NCBI GenBank assembly: GCA_004525055.1
Contig: SPDF01000001.1
Span: forward strand, 1-37,975
Direction of reading: 5' to 3'
DNA from: Gemmatimonadales bacterium
Lineage (GTDB): Bacteria > Gemmatimonadota > Gemmatimonadetes > Gemmatimonadales > GWC2-71-9
Length of the DNA: 37,975 nt
The notes under the pieces are model-generated. The model worked only from the letters and a program-made list of their open reading frames with translations. It ran no database searches and was not told the DNA's origin. Shown in pieces: positions 1-8,778 of this stretch (its first letter is position 1; each line of letters opens with the position of its first letter). The position numbers were made by a program, and so were the translations under genes.

Positions 1-1332
1 GCCCGCGCCGATCGGCTCTCCCGGTCACTCGAGTCCATCAGCGGCCGCCCCTCGGAGGGCAGCCGTCCGCCCACCCGGAGCCGGGGCGAATTGAACGCCG
101 GCGTCCGGGCGTTCGTGGCCCGCGAAGGCGCGCTGGTCGCCAGCGCGCTCGAGCGGGCCGCCCGCGCGCTAGAGGCCGACCCGCGCGCCAGGGATCCGCT
201 GCATAACATCCTGCGACGGATGCAGTCCCTGCGCGGCCTGGCGGCCCTCACCGACCTCGCACCCCTGCCCGAGCTCCTCGACAGCCTGGAGATGGCCGTC
301 GGCGACCTGCTGCGGGCATCCGCTCCCCCGAAGGCCGTGAGCGAAGTGTTCGAGGCCGCCGCATTGGCGCTCACTCGTGCCTCACGCGACGTCGCGGATC
401 ACGGCAGGCCGGAACCCGATGCCCCCGAGGCCCGGCACTTCGCGGTCCTGCTGATCCGGCGCCTCGCCGACGACCGGGACGTGGTGGGCATCGAAACGCT
501 GTGCCCGGTCGGCCAGGCCAGCATCGTCCAGGCGGGCACTCCGCCGGAGCCGCCCTCCCCCGTCACACTCGGTTCCGTCGAGCTCCTGACCCACGGCGAA
601 TTTCTGGTGCAGGCCGCCGATGAGCTCGAGCGTGCGGTAACCGACACACAGCGGGACCTGCGTCTCTTCAACTTGACCGGTGCGCTCGACTCCCCGCGCC
701 TCGCGGCGGCGGCGGTCATCGGCCACGGACTCGACGCCTTCGCGGTCGCCGTGCGTCTCGCCATCGTCAACGGCAGCGCCGCAGGCGATCCAGGTGGTTT
801 CGCCGCAGCGCTCCGCTCGGCCGGCACCCTCATCCGGGGATTGGGACCGCGGAGCGACCCGGAGCGGGCATCGACCGAACTGGCGGGGCTGGCGGCCGTC
901 CTCGGACAGGCACCGGACGACATCGTGCCGATCGAGTCGCTCGCCCCCGATGACGACGCCATCCCCGTCGAAGCGTTGGCGCCAGAGGTGGAACTGGACG
1001 ACCTCCCTTCTGCCGAGGCCACGGAAGACGCCTCCCTCGCGGGAAGCTTCCTCACCTATGCACGCCTCTCGGGGGCTAGGAGCCGTACCTCGGGGAATGG
1101 CGCCGCGCGGACCTCAACCCCATCGCCGACGGCGGCCACACCTGCTCCCGCTGAGGATGCGGTCGAGATCGACACCCTGCTCTACCGGGGTGACGCCGCT
1201 CTGCGCCGTGCCAACGCGGTGCGCCGCGACCTCGCTGACCTCCTCAAGGCAGGTGCCCAGCTCGGCAGCATCCGCCCCCTCCTCGACGAGCTGCTCGACC
1301 TCGTCCCGCTGGCGCTCGAGCCTTCCGCTTGA
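1..1332 (+). CDS. Partial hypothetical protein with degenerate HPt-like helical region
   Basis: The reading frame is open from the first base of the window, so the gene probably begins upstream; an internal TTG at 91 is only a weak start candidate. The visible part is about 443 residues, Ala- and Arg-rich and mostly helical. Near residues 75-85 it has RRMQSLRGLA, which resembles the phosphoacceptor helix of CheA-type HPt domains (pattern H-S-x-K/R-G), but with Gln where the phosphorylated His should be. Residues around 330-355 hold two near-identical acidic units (PIESLAPDDD / PVEALAPEVE) followed by a Pro/Thr/Ala-rich linker and a last helical segment. No enzyme motif is visible. The stop TGA overlaps the TTG start of the next gene by three and a half bases of context (TTGA), so the two are probably translated in coupled fashion. 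The HPt relation is a weak inference; a purely structural helical protein is equally possible. Confidence 0.6.
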   Translation, partial: ARADRLSRSLESISGRPSEGSRPPTRSRGELNAGVRAFVAREGALVASALERAARALEADPRARDPLHNILRRMQSLRGLAALTDLAPLPELLDSLEMAVGDLLRASAPPKAVSEVFEAAALALTRASRDVADHGRPEPDAPEARHFAVLLIRRLADDRDVVGIETLCPVGQASIVQAGTPPEPPSPVTLGSVELLTHGEFLVQAADELERAVTDTQRDLRLFNLTGALDSPRLAAAAVIGHGLDAFAVAVRLAIVNGSAAGDPGGFAAALRSAGTLIRGLGPRSDPERASTELAGLAAVLGQAPDDIVPIESLAPDDDAIPVEALAPEVELDDLPSAEATEDASLAGSFLTYARLSGARSRTSGNGAARTSTPSPTAATPAPAEDAVEIDTLLYRGDAALRRANAVRRDLADLLKAGAQLGSIRPLLDELLDLVPLALEPSA

Positions 1333-2348
1333 ACGGATCGCGTCACCGAGTCTGGCAGCTGCTGCTCGCCGTCACGCTCTCTGCCCTGTTGCTCTGGTGG
1401 GCATTCCGCGACGTCGACTTCGCCGAGGCACTCGGGTATCTCCGCGCGGTTCGGATCGGATGGCTGCTCGCCGCTGTGTTCGTCGCGACGTCCCTCTTCC
1501 CGCTGCGGCTCTTTCGCTGGCGCCTCCTGCTCCGCACGGAGGACGGGGAGCCCTACCCCTGGACGCCACTCTGGCACGCCATTGCGATGGGATTTGCCGC
1601 CAACAACCTCCTGCCCTTCCGGGCCGGCGAGGTGGTTCGCACCGTTGCGGCGAGCCGCCTGACTGGCGCCAGATTGACGACGTCACTCGCGTCGGTGGCA
1701 GTTGAACGGGTCTTCGACGTCCTGACGGTGGTGGGCCTGCTGGCCGTGGCCCTCCTGATGCCTGGGATGCCCGCGGGGCTCTCGGTGGCAGGGATTCCGG
1801 TCCAGCGCGTCGCGACATCAGCCGGCCTCCTGGCGCTGGCCGCACTCGCCTGTGCCAGCCTCGTCGTCGCGTTTCCCCGGGCCGCCGAGCGTGTGGTTCG
1901 CCGCATCGTTCCGTCGGACAGGATCGCCCTGCGCCTGATTGAAATCATTGAGGGGATCCGACAGGGGCTGGTGGTACTTCGGTCGCCGCAGCGCCTCCTC
2001 GGCGTGATTGCCTGGTCGGTGGTGCTCTGGCTCGTCAACGCCCTCTCGTTTTATCTCGCCTTCGTGGCGTTCGACCTTCCGGTGAATTACACCGTCGCAG
2101 TCGTTATGCAGGGGATCCTCGCCTTCGGGATTGCCGTCCCATCGGCCCCCGGATATGTGGGCCCGTTCGAAGCGGTCATCACGGCGGTGCTTGCCCTGTA
2201 TGGGATCGGGGCCAGCCAGGCCGTTGCGTACGCGGTGGGGTACCACATCACCACCTTCATTCCGATCACGCTGCTCGGCGTCTGGTCGGCCACCCGGACC
2301 GGGCTCGGTCTCGGGGCGACGGCGCGCGAGGCACCGCCCAGTGCCTGA
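1329..2348 (+). CDS. Flippase-like integral membrane protein (UPF0104 / LPG synthase TM family)
   Basis: A 339-residue inner-membrane protein with about eight hydrophobic segments, of the lysylphosphatidylglycerol-synthase transmembrane family (YbhN / AglD / N-terminal MprF type). The family signature is visible around residues 95-125: NNLLPFRAGEVVRT followed by a serine/threonine-rich stretch and VAVERVFDVLTV; a second conserved part (PSAPGYVGPFEA) lies near residues 270-285. Family members are thought to move or flip lipids or lipid-linked molecules; the exact substrate cannot be told from sequence. There is no C-terminal aminoacyl-transferase domain, so it is not a full MprF. Start is TTG at 1329, overlapping the preceding stop codon. 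Its end overlaps the GTG start of ispE by 8 bases, placing it in a coupled operon with a gene of isoprenoid precursor synthesis, although a functional link is not shown. Confidence 0.85.
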   Translation: MNGSRHRVWQLLLAVTLSALLLWWAFRDVDFAEALGYLRAVRIGWLLAAVFVATSLFPLRLFRWRLLLRTEDGEPYPWTPLWHAIAMGFAANNLLPFRAGEVVRTVAASRLTGARLTTSLASVAVERVFDVLTVVGLLAVALLMPGMPAGLSVAGIPVQRVATSAGLLALAALACASLVVAFPRAAERVVRRIVPSDRIALRLIEIIEGIRQGLVVLRSPQRLLGVIAWSVVLWLVNALSFYLAFVAFDLPVNYTVAVVMQGILAFGIAVPSAPGYVGPFEAVITAVLALYGIGASQAVAYAVGYHITTFIPITLLGVWSATRTGLGLGATAREAPPSA

Positions 2349-3204
2349 CTCCTCAGTCTCGATGCAGGCTCCGGCAAAGGCCAACCTCTTTCTGCGGGTT
2401 CTGGCCCGGGAATCGACGGGCTACCACGGCATCGAGACGTTGTTCTGCCTGCTCGACCTGTCGGATGGCTTGACAGCGGAGCGGCGGACCGGCGATGCCG
2501 TGAGCATCGATGTGCTGGGTGCGGACGTCGGCCCGCCGGCGGACAACCTGGCGGTGCGCGCAGCGGAGATGGTCCTCCAGGCGACCGGCAGGAAGTTTGG
2601 CGTTCACCTCACGCTCGAGAAGCGAATTCCGATACAGGCGGGGCTGGGCGGCGGGTCGAGCGATGCGGCTGCGGCGCTCACCCTCACCAACCAGCTGGCC
2701 GGCAACGCCGTCCCGCGGCATGAACTTCTCCAGTTTGCGGCGCGACTCGGGAGTGATGTGCCGTTCTTCCTGAGCGAGGCGCGTCTCGCCCTCGCCTGGG
2801 GTCACGGCGAGCGGATGCTCCGGCTCCCTCCACTCCCCGCGGCGCTGGCGCTCCTTCTCGTGCCCAGCGAAGGAATGCCGACGGCGGAGGCATACGACTG
2901 GATGGATCAGGGGAGCGAGTCCAGCCGGCGCGGAGGCCTGGCGCTGGATCTCGACTCCCTGCGGAATTGGGGGGACATTGCCCGGATGGCGGGCAACGAT
3001 TTTGAGGCAGCGCTCTTCGCCCGGAAGCCGAGGCTGAAGGGGGCGTTCGAGGCGCTGGCGGGCACCCGGCCCCTGCTCTGCAGGCTGACCGGATCCGGTG
3101 CCGCGTTCCTCGCGGTCTACCGGAACGCCACGGACCGAACCGATGCCGCCATGATGCTCGGCAAGAAGCATGGCGAGCTTCTGGAGGTGACCGCGGGCGG
3201 GTAG
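2341..3204 (+). CDS. ispE: 4-(cytidine-5'-diphospho)-2-C-methyl-D-erythritol kinase
   Basis: Phosphorylates the 2-hydroxyl of CDP-methylerythritol with ATP, the fourth enzymatic step of the non-mevalonate (MEP) route to IPP and DMAPP, in the cytoplasm. GHMP-kinase hallmarks are present: N-terminal PAKANLFLRV with the catalytic Lys at residue 13, the glycine/serine ATP loop GLGGGSSDAAAA at about 101-112, GSDVPFF with the catalytic Asp near 136-142, and the C-terminal LTGSGAAFLAVY motif. Length is 287 residues, normal for the family. Start chosen is GTG at 2341 because GAGG at 2328-2331 sits 9 bases before it; the ATG at 2362 has no Shine-Dalgarno and would trim seven residues. It overlaps the upstream membrane-protein gene by 8 bases. 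No other isoprenoid gene is in the window. Confidence 0.95.
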   Translation: MPDSSVSMQAPAKANLFLRVLARESTGYHGIETLFCLLDLSDGLTAERRTGDAVSIDVLGADVGPPADNLAVRAAEMVLQATGRKFGVHLTLEKRIPIQAGLGGGSSDAAAALTLTNQLAGNAVPRHELLQFAARLGSDVPFFLSEARLALAWGHGERMLRLPPLPAALALLLVPSEGMPTAEAYDWMDQGSESSRRGGLALDLDSLRNWGDIARMAGNDFEAALFARKPRLKGAFEALAGTRPLLCRLTGSGAAFLAVYRNATDRTDAAMMLGKKHGELLEVTAGG

Positions 3205-3252
3205 CCCCCAGTCCTTTCTCCTGCCGCGGCAATGCTTTACCTTACCCCATAC

Positions 3253-3323
3253 TGGCCCTTCGTCCAACGGCAGGACAGCAGACTTTGGATCTGCGAATGG
3301 TGGTTCGAATCCACCAGGGCCAA
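3253..3323 (+). tRNA. tRNA-Gln (anticodon TTG)
   Basis: Folded by hand into a full cloverleaf of 71 nt. Acceptor stem TGGCCCT (3253-3259) pairs with AGGGCCA (3316-3322), discriminator A at 3323. D stem GTCC/GGAC (3262-3265, 3273-3276). Anticodon stem GCAGA/TCTGC (3278-3282, 3290-3294) with loop CTTTGGA, so the anticodon is TTG at 3285-3287. T arm GGTGG-TTCGAAT-CCACC (3299-3315). The 3' CCA is not encoded. A short variable loop of four bases. It stands alone between ispE and prs; no clear promoter was recognised before it, so it may be co-transcribed with ispE and processed. Confidence 0.96.
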
Positions 3324-3359
3324 TCCTCCCACCGGCGGATCCTGTTGTCCCCGCACGAG

Positions 3360-3389
3360 TTGACTCTCCCCAGTTCGCCCGGTTAGATT
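3360..3389 (+). promoter_or_regulatory. Probable sigma70-type promoter for prs
   Basis: TTGACT (3360-3365), then 18 bases, then TAGATT (3384-3389). It lies in the spacer between tRNA-Gln and prs. The ATG at 3400 begins only 10 bases after the -10, so the transcript would have a leader of a few bases; the GAGGG at 3391-3395 would then be at or before the start site. The same -35 hexamer is used before rpsF and the crp-type gene. Confidence 0.55.
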
Positions 3390-3399
3390 TGAGGGCTCT

Positions 3400-4353
3400 A
3401 TGGCGCCGATTTCGCAAGCACGCAGCAAGCTACTTCTCCTCAGCGGCACGGCCAACCGGCCGCTCGCGGAAGAAGTGGCCGAGCACTTGGGCCAGCCGCT
3501 CTGCAAGGTGACGATCAAGCGGTTTGCCGACGGCGAAATTTTCGTCAAGATCGACGAAAACGTGCGCGGGCGGGATGTGTACATCATCCAACCCACCAAT
3601 CCGCCGGCCGAGAACCTGATGGAGCTGCTGCTCCTGATGGACGCCGCCAAGCGGGCGAGCGCGGCGCGGGTCACGCCGGTCATCCCCTACTTCGGGTATG
3701 CCCGGCAGGACCGGAAAGATCAGCCACGGGTGGCAATCAGCGCCCGGCTGATCGCGAACATGGTGACGATGGCCGGGGCGGACCGCGTGCTGGGGATGGA
3801 TTTTCACCAGCACCAGATGCAGGGCTTCTTCGACCTGCCGGTGGACCACCTCTACGCCGCGCCGGCGTTCGTGAATCACTTCCGGCAGAAGCGGCTGAAC
3901 GACCCGGTGGTGGTCGCGCCCGATGTCGGCTCGGCCAAGATGGCGCGAGGGTTCGCGAAGCGGCTCAACGCGACCCTCGCCATCATCGACAAGCGGCGGC
4001 CGTCAGCCAACATCGCGGAAGTCGTGAATGTGGTCGGCGAAGTAGAGGGCCGGGACTGCGTCATCCCGGACGACATGATCGACACGGCGGGCACCATGTC
4101 GGAAGCGGTGCGTGCCCTGAAGCGGCTCGGCGCCAAGGACGTCTACTGCTGTGCGACGCACGCCTTGCTCTCCGGGCCGGCCGTCGAACGGCTCTCGACG
4201 TCAGGAGTCAAGGAAGTGGTGGTCACCAACACGATCGCCATTCCGCCGGAGCGGCGCTTCGAACAGTTGACCGTGCTTTCGATCGCCGGCCTTCTGGCCA
4301 AGGCAATCGGCTACACCCACAGCGACCAGTCGGTCAGCTCGCTGTTTGATTGA
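3400..4353 (+). CDS. prs: Ribose-phosphate pyrophosphokinase (PRPP synthetase)
   Basis: Makes 5-phosphoribosyl-1-diphosphate from ribose 5-phosphate and ATP, feeding purine, pyrimidine, NAD, His and Trp synthesis. At 317 residues it is of normal class I length. Seen: FADGEIFVKIDENVRGRD near residues 45-60; YFGYARQDRKDQPR near 100-113 (ATP site); the DFHQHQMQGFFD segment near 130 (usual family form is DLHAAQIQGFFD, so two ring positions vary); the flexible-loop KRRPSAN near 198 carrying the catalytic Lys and Arg; and the PRPP-binding loop DDMIDTAGTM near 227-236. ATG at 3400 follows GAGGG. First gene of prs-rplY-pth-hppA; the prs-rplY(ctc)-pth order is a widely conserved bacterial cluster, which supports all three calls. 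Confidence 0.97.
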   Translation: MAPISQARSKLLLLSGTANRPLAEEVAEHLGQPLCKVTIKRFADGEIFVKIDENVRGRDVYIIQPTNPPAENLMELLLLMDAAKRASAARVTPVIPYFGYARQDRKDQPRVAISARLIANMVTMAGADRVLGMDFHQHQMQGFFDLPVDHLYAAPAFVNHFRQKRLNDPVVVAPDVGSAKMARGFAKRLNATLAIIDKRRPSANIAEVVNVVGEVEGRDCVIPDDMIDTAGTMSEAVRALKRLGAKDVYCCATHALLSGPAVERLSTSGVKEVVVTNTIAIPPERRFEQLTVLSIAGLLAKAIGYTHSDQSVSSLFD

Positions 4354-4372
4354 GGGCGCCGCATCGGCGTCC
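4354..4372 (+). other. Hairpin directly after the prs stop codon
   Basis: GGGCGCCG (4354-4361) pairs with CGGCGTCC (4365-4372) around a three-base CAT loop: eight pairs, one of them G-T. It starts on the base after the prs TGA. There is no T-run, so it is not a standard terminator; it may be a partial terminator or an mRNA 3'-end/processing element that makes prs and rplY levels differ. Confidence 0.5.
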
Positions 4373-4393
4373 ACTACCTCGAAGGATCGGACT

Positions 4394-5053
4394 ATGGCAC
4401 AACAGGTGAACCTCGCGGCGGCCTCCCGCCCTCAGACTGGAACCGGAGCCGCCCGCGCGCTCCGTCGCGCGGGCCAGGTGCCCGCGGTCATTTACGGCCA
4501 CGGCCGTGACCCGGAGCCGCTCGCCATTGACGCCGGCGATCTCTCCCGGCTCCTGCCGAGAATGAGCGCCAGCACCATTCTTGACGTCACCGTCGACGGT
4601 CGGCCGCCGATCAGGGCGCTGTTGCGCGATCTGCAGCGGCACGCGCTGCGCTCCTCGACCATCGTGCATCTCGACCTCTACGAGATCCACGCCGACGAGG
4701 AAGTGGACGTGCGCGTGGCGATCCACCTCAACGGCGTGCCGGACGGCGTCCGGAACTTCGGCGGCGTCCTCGACTTCGTGCACCGTGAGGTCGAAATCCG
4801 CGTCCTCCCCGGCGATATCCCGGCGAGCATTGACGTGGACGTGACCAACCTCGCCATCGGGCACTCGATCTTCGTCCGGGACCTTGTCCTGGCGAAGGGC
4901 GTGATCCTCGACGATGAAGACTCCGCGATCTGCACGGTGGTCGCGCCACGCGTCGAAGAGGTCGCCGTGGTCGAGGTCGAGGAAGACCTGGCCGAACCCG
5001 AGTTGATCCGCAAGCCGAAGGCCGAGGACGACGAGGACGCCGACAAGGAGTGA
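4394..5053 (+). CDS. rplY: Ribosomal protein bL25, long CTC/TL5 form
   Basis: Binds 5S rRNA in the large subunit. 219 residues, so the two-domain general-stress CTC/TL5 form rather than the short L25. The N-terminal L25 domain (about 1-95) contains GTGAARALRRAGQVPAVIYG, the family hallmark; the C-terminal TL5 beta domain (about 100-190) contains VDVRVAIHLNG and IPASIDVDVTNLAIG. The tail (about 195-219) is very acidic and ends DDEDADKE, as in many long forms. ATG at 4394 is chosen over an upstream in-frame ATG at 4346 because GAAGGA at 4381-4386 is well placed and homology starts here. Second gene after prs. The coding end carries the AAGGAG used by pth. Confidence 0.95.
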   Translation: MAQQVNLAAASRPQTGTGAARALRRAGQVPAVIYGHGRDPEPLAIDAGDLSRLLPRMSASTILDVTVDGRPPIRALLRDLQRHALRSSTIVHLDLYEIHADEEVDVRVAIHLNGVPDGVRNFGGVLDFVHREVEIRVLPGDIPASIDVDVTNLAIGHSIFVRDLVLAKGVILDDEDSAICTVVAPRVEEVAVVEVEEDLAEPELIRKPKAEDDEDADKE

Positions 5054-5060
5054 CGCCCTG
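5045..5060 (+). promoter_or_regulatory. Shine-Dalgarno that fixes a CTG start for pth
   Basis: AAGGAG at 5045-5050, seven bases, then CTG at 5058-5060. In the pth frame there is a TGA at 5004-5006 and no ATG, GTG or TTG between it and the internal ATG at 5217, so the full-length N-terminus can only be reached from this CTG (or an even rarer codon). Confidence 0.75.
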
Positions 5061-5627
5061 CGCGCCATCCTCGGACTCGGCAACCCGGGTCCCGAATACG
5101 AGCAGACCCGCCACAATGCGGGGTTCGTTCTGGCCGATCACCTGGCGCGGCGCTGGGGGTTCGGGGCGTTCCGACGAGCGGTACGGGCGCGCGAGGCAAG
5201 CGGCCAGCGCGACGGCATGGACATCCGGCTGATCAAGCCGACAACCTACATGAACCGGAGCGGGGCGGCACTCGCCCCGCTCCGTGCGTTTGCGGGGTTC
5301 GACCCCGCGCAGGACTTGCTGGTCCTGGTCGATGATGTCGCGCTTCCCACAGGCCGGTTTCGGCTGAGGGGGGCCGGGTCGGCCGGGGGACATAACGGAC
5401 TGAAGAGCGTGGAAGGGGCGCTGATGCGCCAGGACTACGCGCGGCTTCGCATCGGGGTCGGCCCACTTCCCCTCGACGGCCAGGATCTCGCGGACTTCGT
5501 CCTCGACGATTTCACCGGCGAAGAGTGGGAGCTACTGTCCAACCTGCTCGACCCGATGGCCGAGGCCGTCGAGTGTTGGCTGGCGGACGGCATCGAGCCG
5601 GCCATGAACCGCTTTAATGGAGGCTGA
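5058..5627 (+). CDS. pth: Peptidyl-tRNA hydrolase, initiated at CTG
   Basis: Cleaves peptidyl-tRNA released from stalled ribosomes, recycling tRNA. From CTG 5058 the protein is 189 residues, the normal family length, and begins xRAILGLGNPGPEYEQTRHNAGF, split here as the GLGNPG loop (6-11) with the catalytic Asn9 and RHNAGF with catalytic His19. Further on: KPTTYMNRSG near 60-70, LVDDVALPTG with the conserved Asp near 93, and GSAGGHNGLKS near 110. The first ATG in frame (5217) would remove the GLGNPG loop and the catalytic His, so it cannot be the true start. It begins 4 bases after rplY and ends directly before the GTG of hppA. Either a genuine CTG start or, less likely, a sequencing error upstream. 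Confidence 0.93.
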   Translation: MRAILGLGNPGPEYEQTRHNAGFVLADHLARRWGFGAFRRAVRAREASGQRDGMDIRLIKPTTYMNRSGAALAPLRAFAGFDPAQDLLVLVDDVALPTGRFRLRGAGSAGGHNGLKSVEGALMRQDYARLRIGVGPLPLDGQDLADFVLDDFTGEEWELLSNLLDPMAEAVECWLADGIEPAMNRFNGG

Positions 5628-7679
<2,052 letters not shown>

Positions 7680-7750
7680 GCGGGGAAGCGGGCCAGCAAT
7701 AACTCGGGGGGATCAGCGACCAAGCCGATGCCCCCGTGTTACTTCCCCGC
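7680..7750. terminator. Large interrupted inverted repeat between convergent hppA and korB
   Basis: Left arm: GCGGGGAAG (7680-7688), an 11-base bulge, TAAC (7700-7703), T, CGGGGGG (7705-7711), ATC. Right arm: GAT (7727-7729), GCCCCCG (7730-7736), T, GTTA (7738-7741), CTTCCCCGC (7742-7750). The arms match in order, so a long stem with one bulge can form on either strand. It sits exactly between the two stop codons, which suits a bidirectional terminator, but there is no T-run. The terminator role is inferred. Confidence 0.55.
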
Positions 7751-7767
7751 GTCCCCGCGTCCCCGCC
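7745..7767. repeat. Short tandem repeat, unit CCCCGCGT
   Basis: Two full copies of CCCCGCGT (7745-7752, 7753-7760) and a third partial copy CCCCGCC (7761-7767), overlapping the right arm of the inverted repeat and ending just before the korB stop. Possibly slippage-prone; no function evident. Confidence 0.7.
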
Positions 7768-7773
7768 CTGCGC

Positions 7774-8778
7774 CTACACGGTCCACGTCTTCCCCTGCGT
7801 CATCAGCGCCTCCAAATCCGGGGAGCCCGTCGCCTGTTGCTCGTAGAGCGCTGCGGTGTAGCTCTGGACGGGGGCGGCGTAGAGCACGCCGAGCGCGACC
7901 GGGAACGGCGGCTCGAGCGCGGCGAGCATGCCGGCGAGCGTCCGGTTGGTCTCGTCGTGGACCAGGATGTCCTCCATCGTCACCCCAGCGTCGCCGAGGG
8001 TCACCACCTCGAGCGCAATGCTGGAGGGGTCGAGCCGCAGCCCCTTCTGCCGGTCCTTCCCGAACAGCAACGGCTGGCCGTGCACCAGGTGCAGCTGGCG
8101 TTCGTCTGCCACCGCCCGGTCGGTGAACTCATTGAAGACACCGTCATTGAACACCAGGCAGTTCTGGAACACCTCCACGAAGGACGCACCCCGGTTGGCG
8201 TGCGCACGCTTCAAGACATCGATCAGCTGCGCCTGCTGGGTGTCGATGCCGCGTGCGACAAACCGGCCCCCGGCACCGAGCGCGAAGGTGGCGGCGGACA
8301 GCGGCCGCTCGATGGACCCGTTCGGCGAGGTCGGGCTTTTGGTCCCCGCCCGTGACGTCGGCGAGTACTGCCCCTTGGTCAGCCCGTAGATCTCGTTGTT
8401 GAAGAGGATGATCTGCAGGTCGACGTTCCGGCGGAGCACATGCAACATGTGGTTGCCGCCGATGGATAGTCCGTCGCCGTCGCCGGTCATGACCCACACA
8501 TCGAGCTCCGGATTGGCCAGCTTCACACCGGTCGCGAGGGCAGGCGCGCGCCCGTGCACCGTGTGGAATCCGTAGGTGGCCATGTAGTATGGAAACCGCG
8601 AGGAGCACCCGATGCCAGACACGAACACCGTGTTCTCGCGGCGTGAGCCGATATCGGCCAGCGCCTTCTGCACCGCCTTGAGAATCGCGTAGTCTCCGCA
8701 TCCAGGGCACCAGCGAATCTCCTGGTTGGAGGCGAACTCCTTCGGCTGCAGCTTGACCAGGGTCGGGGTTGCGGTCAT
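7774..8778 (-). CDS. korB: 2-oxoacid:ferredoxin oxidoreductase, beta subunit
   Basis: TPP-binding subunit of an enzyme that oxidatively decarboxylates a 2-oxoacid (2-oxoglutarate is the usual substrate of this fused-alpha type) to the acyl-CoA with reduction of ferredoxin, or runs the reverse, CO2-fixing reaction. 334 residues. Seen: WCPGCGDY near 23-30 and GIGCSS near 55-60, plus a further Cys (QNCLVFND near 205), which together would hold one [4Fe-4S] cluster; TPP/Mg motif GDGDGLSIGGNH near 97-108 and NNEIYGLTKGQ near 127-137. The ATG overlaps the korA stop by four bases (ATGA), so it is the second gene of a korA-korB operon. No delta or ferredoxin gene is adjacent. Exact substrate not decidable from sequence alone. 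Confidence 0.93.
   Translation of the reverse strand: MTATPTLVKLQPKEFASNQEIRWCPGCGDYAILKAVQKALADIGSRRENTVFVSGIGCSSRFPYYMATYGFHTVHGRAPALATGVKLANPELDVWVMTGDGDGLSIGGNHMLHVLRRNVDLQIILFNNEIYGLTKGQYSPTSRAGTKSPTSPNGSIERPLSAATFALGAGGRFVARGIDTQQAQLIDVLKRAHANRGASFVEVFQNCLVFNDGVFNEFTDRAVADERQLHLVHGQPLLFGKDRQKGLRLDPSSIALEVVTLGDAGVTMEDILVHDETNRTLAGMLAALEPPFPVALGVLYAAPVQSYTAALYEQQATGSPDLEALMTQGKTWTV

Noticed and set aside
3205..3252. A promoter for tRNA-Gln
   Set aside because: TACCTT at 3238-3243 is a weak -10 candidate, and no matching -35 was found.
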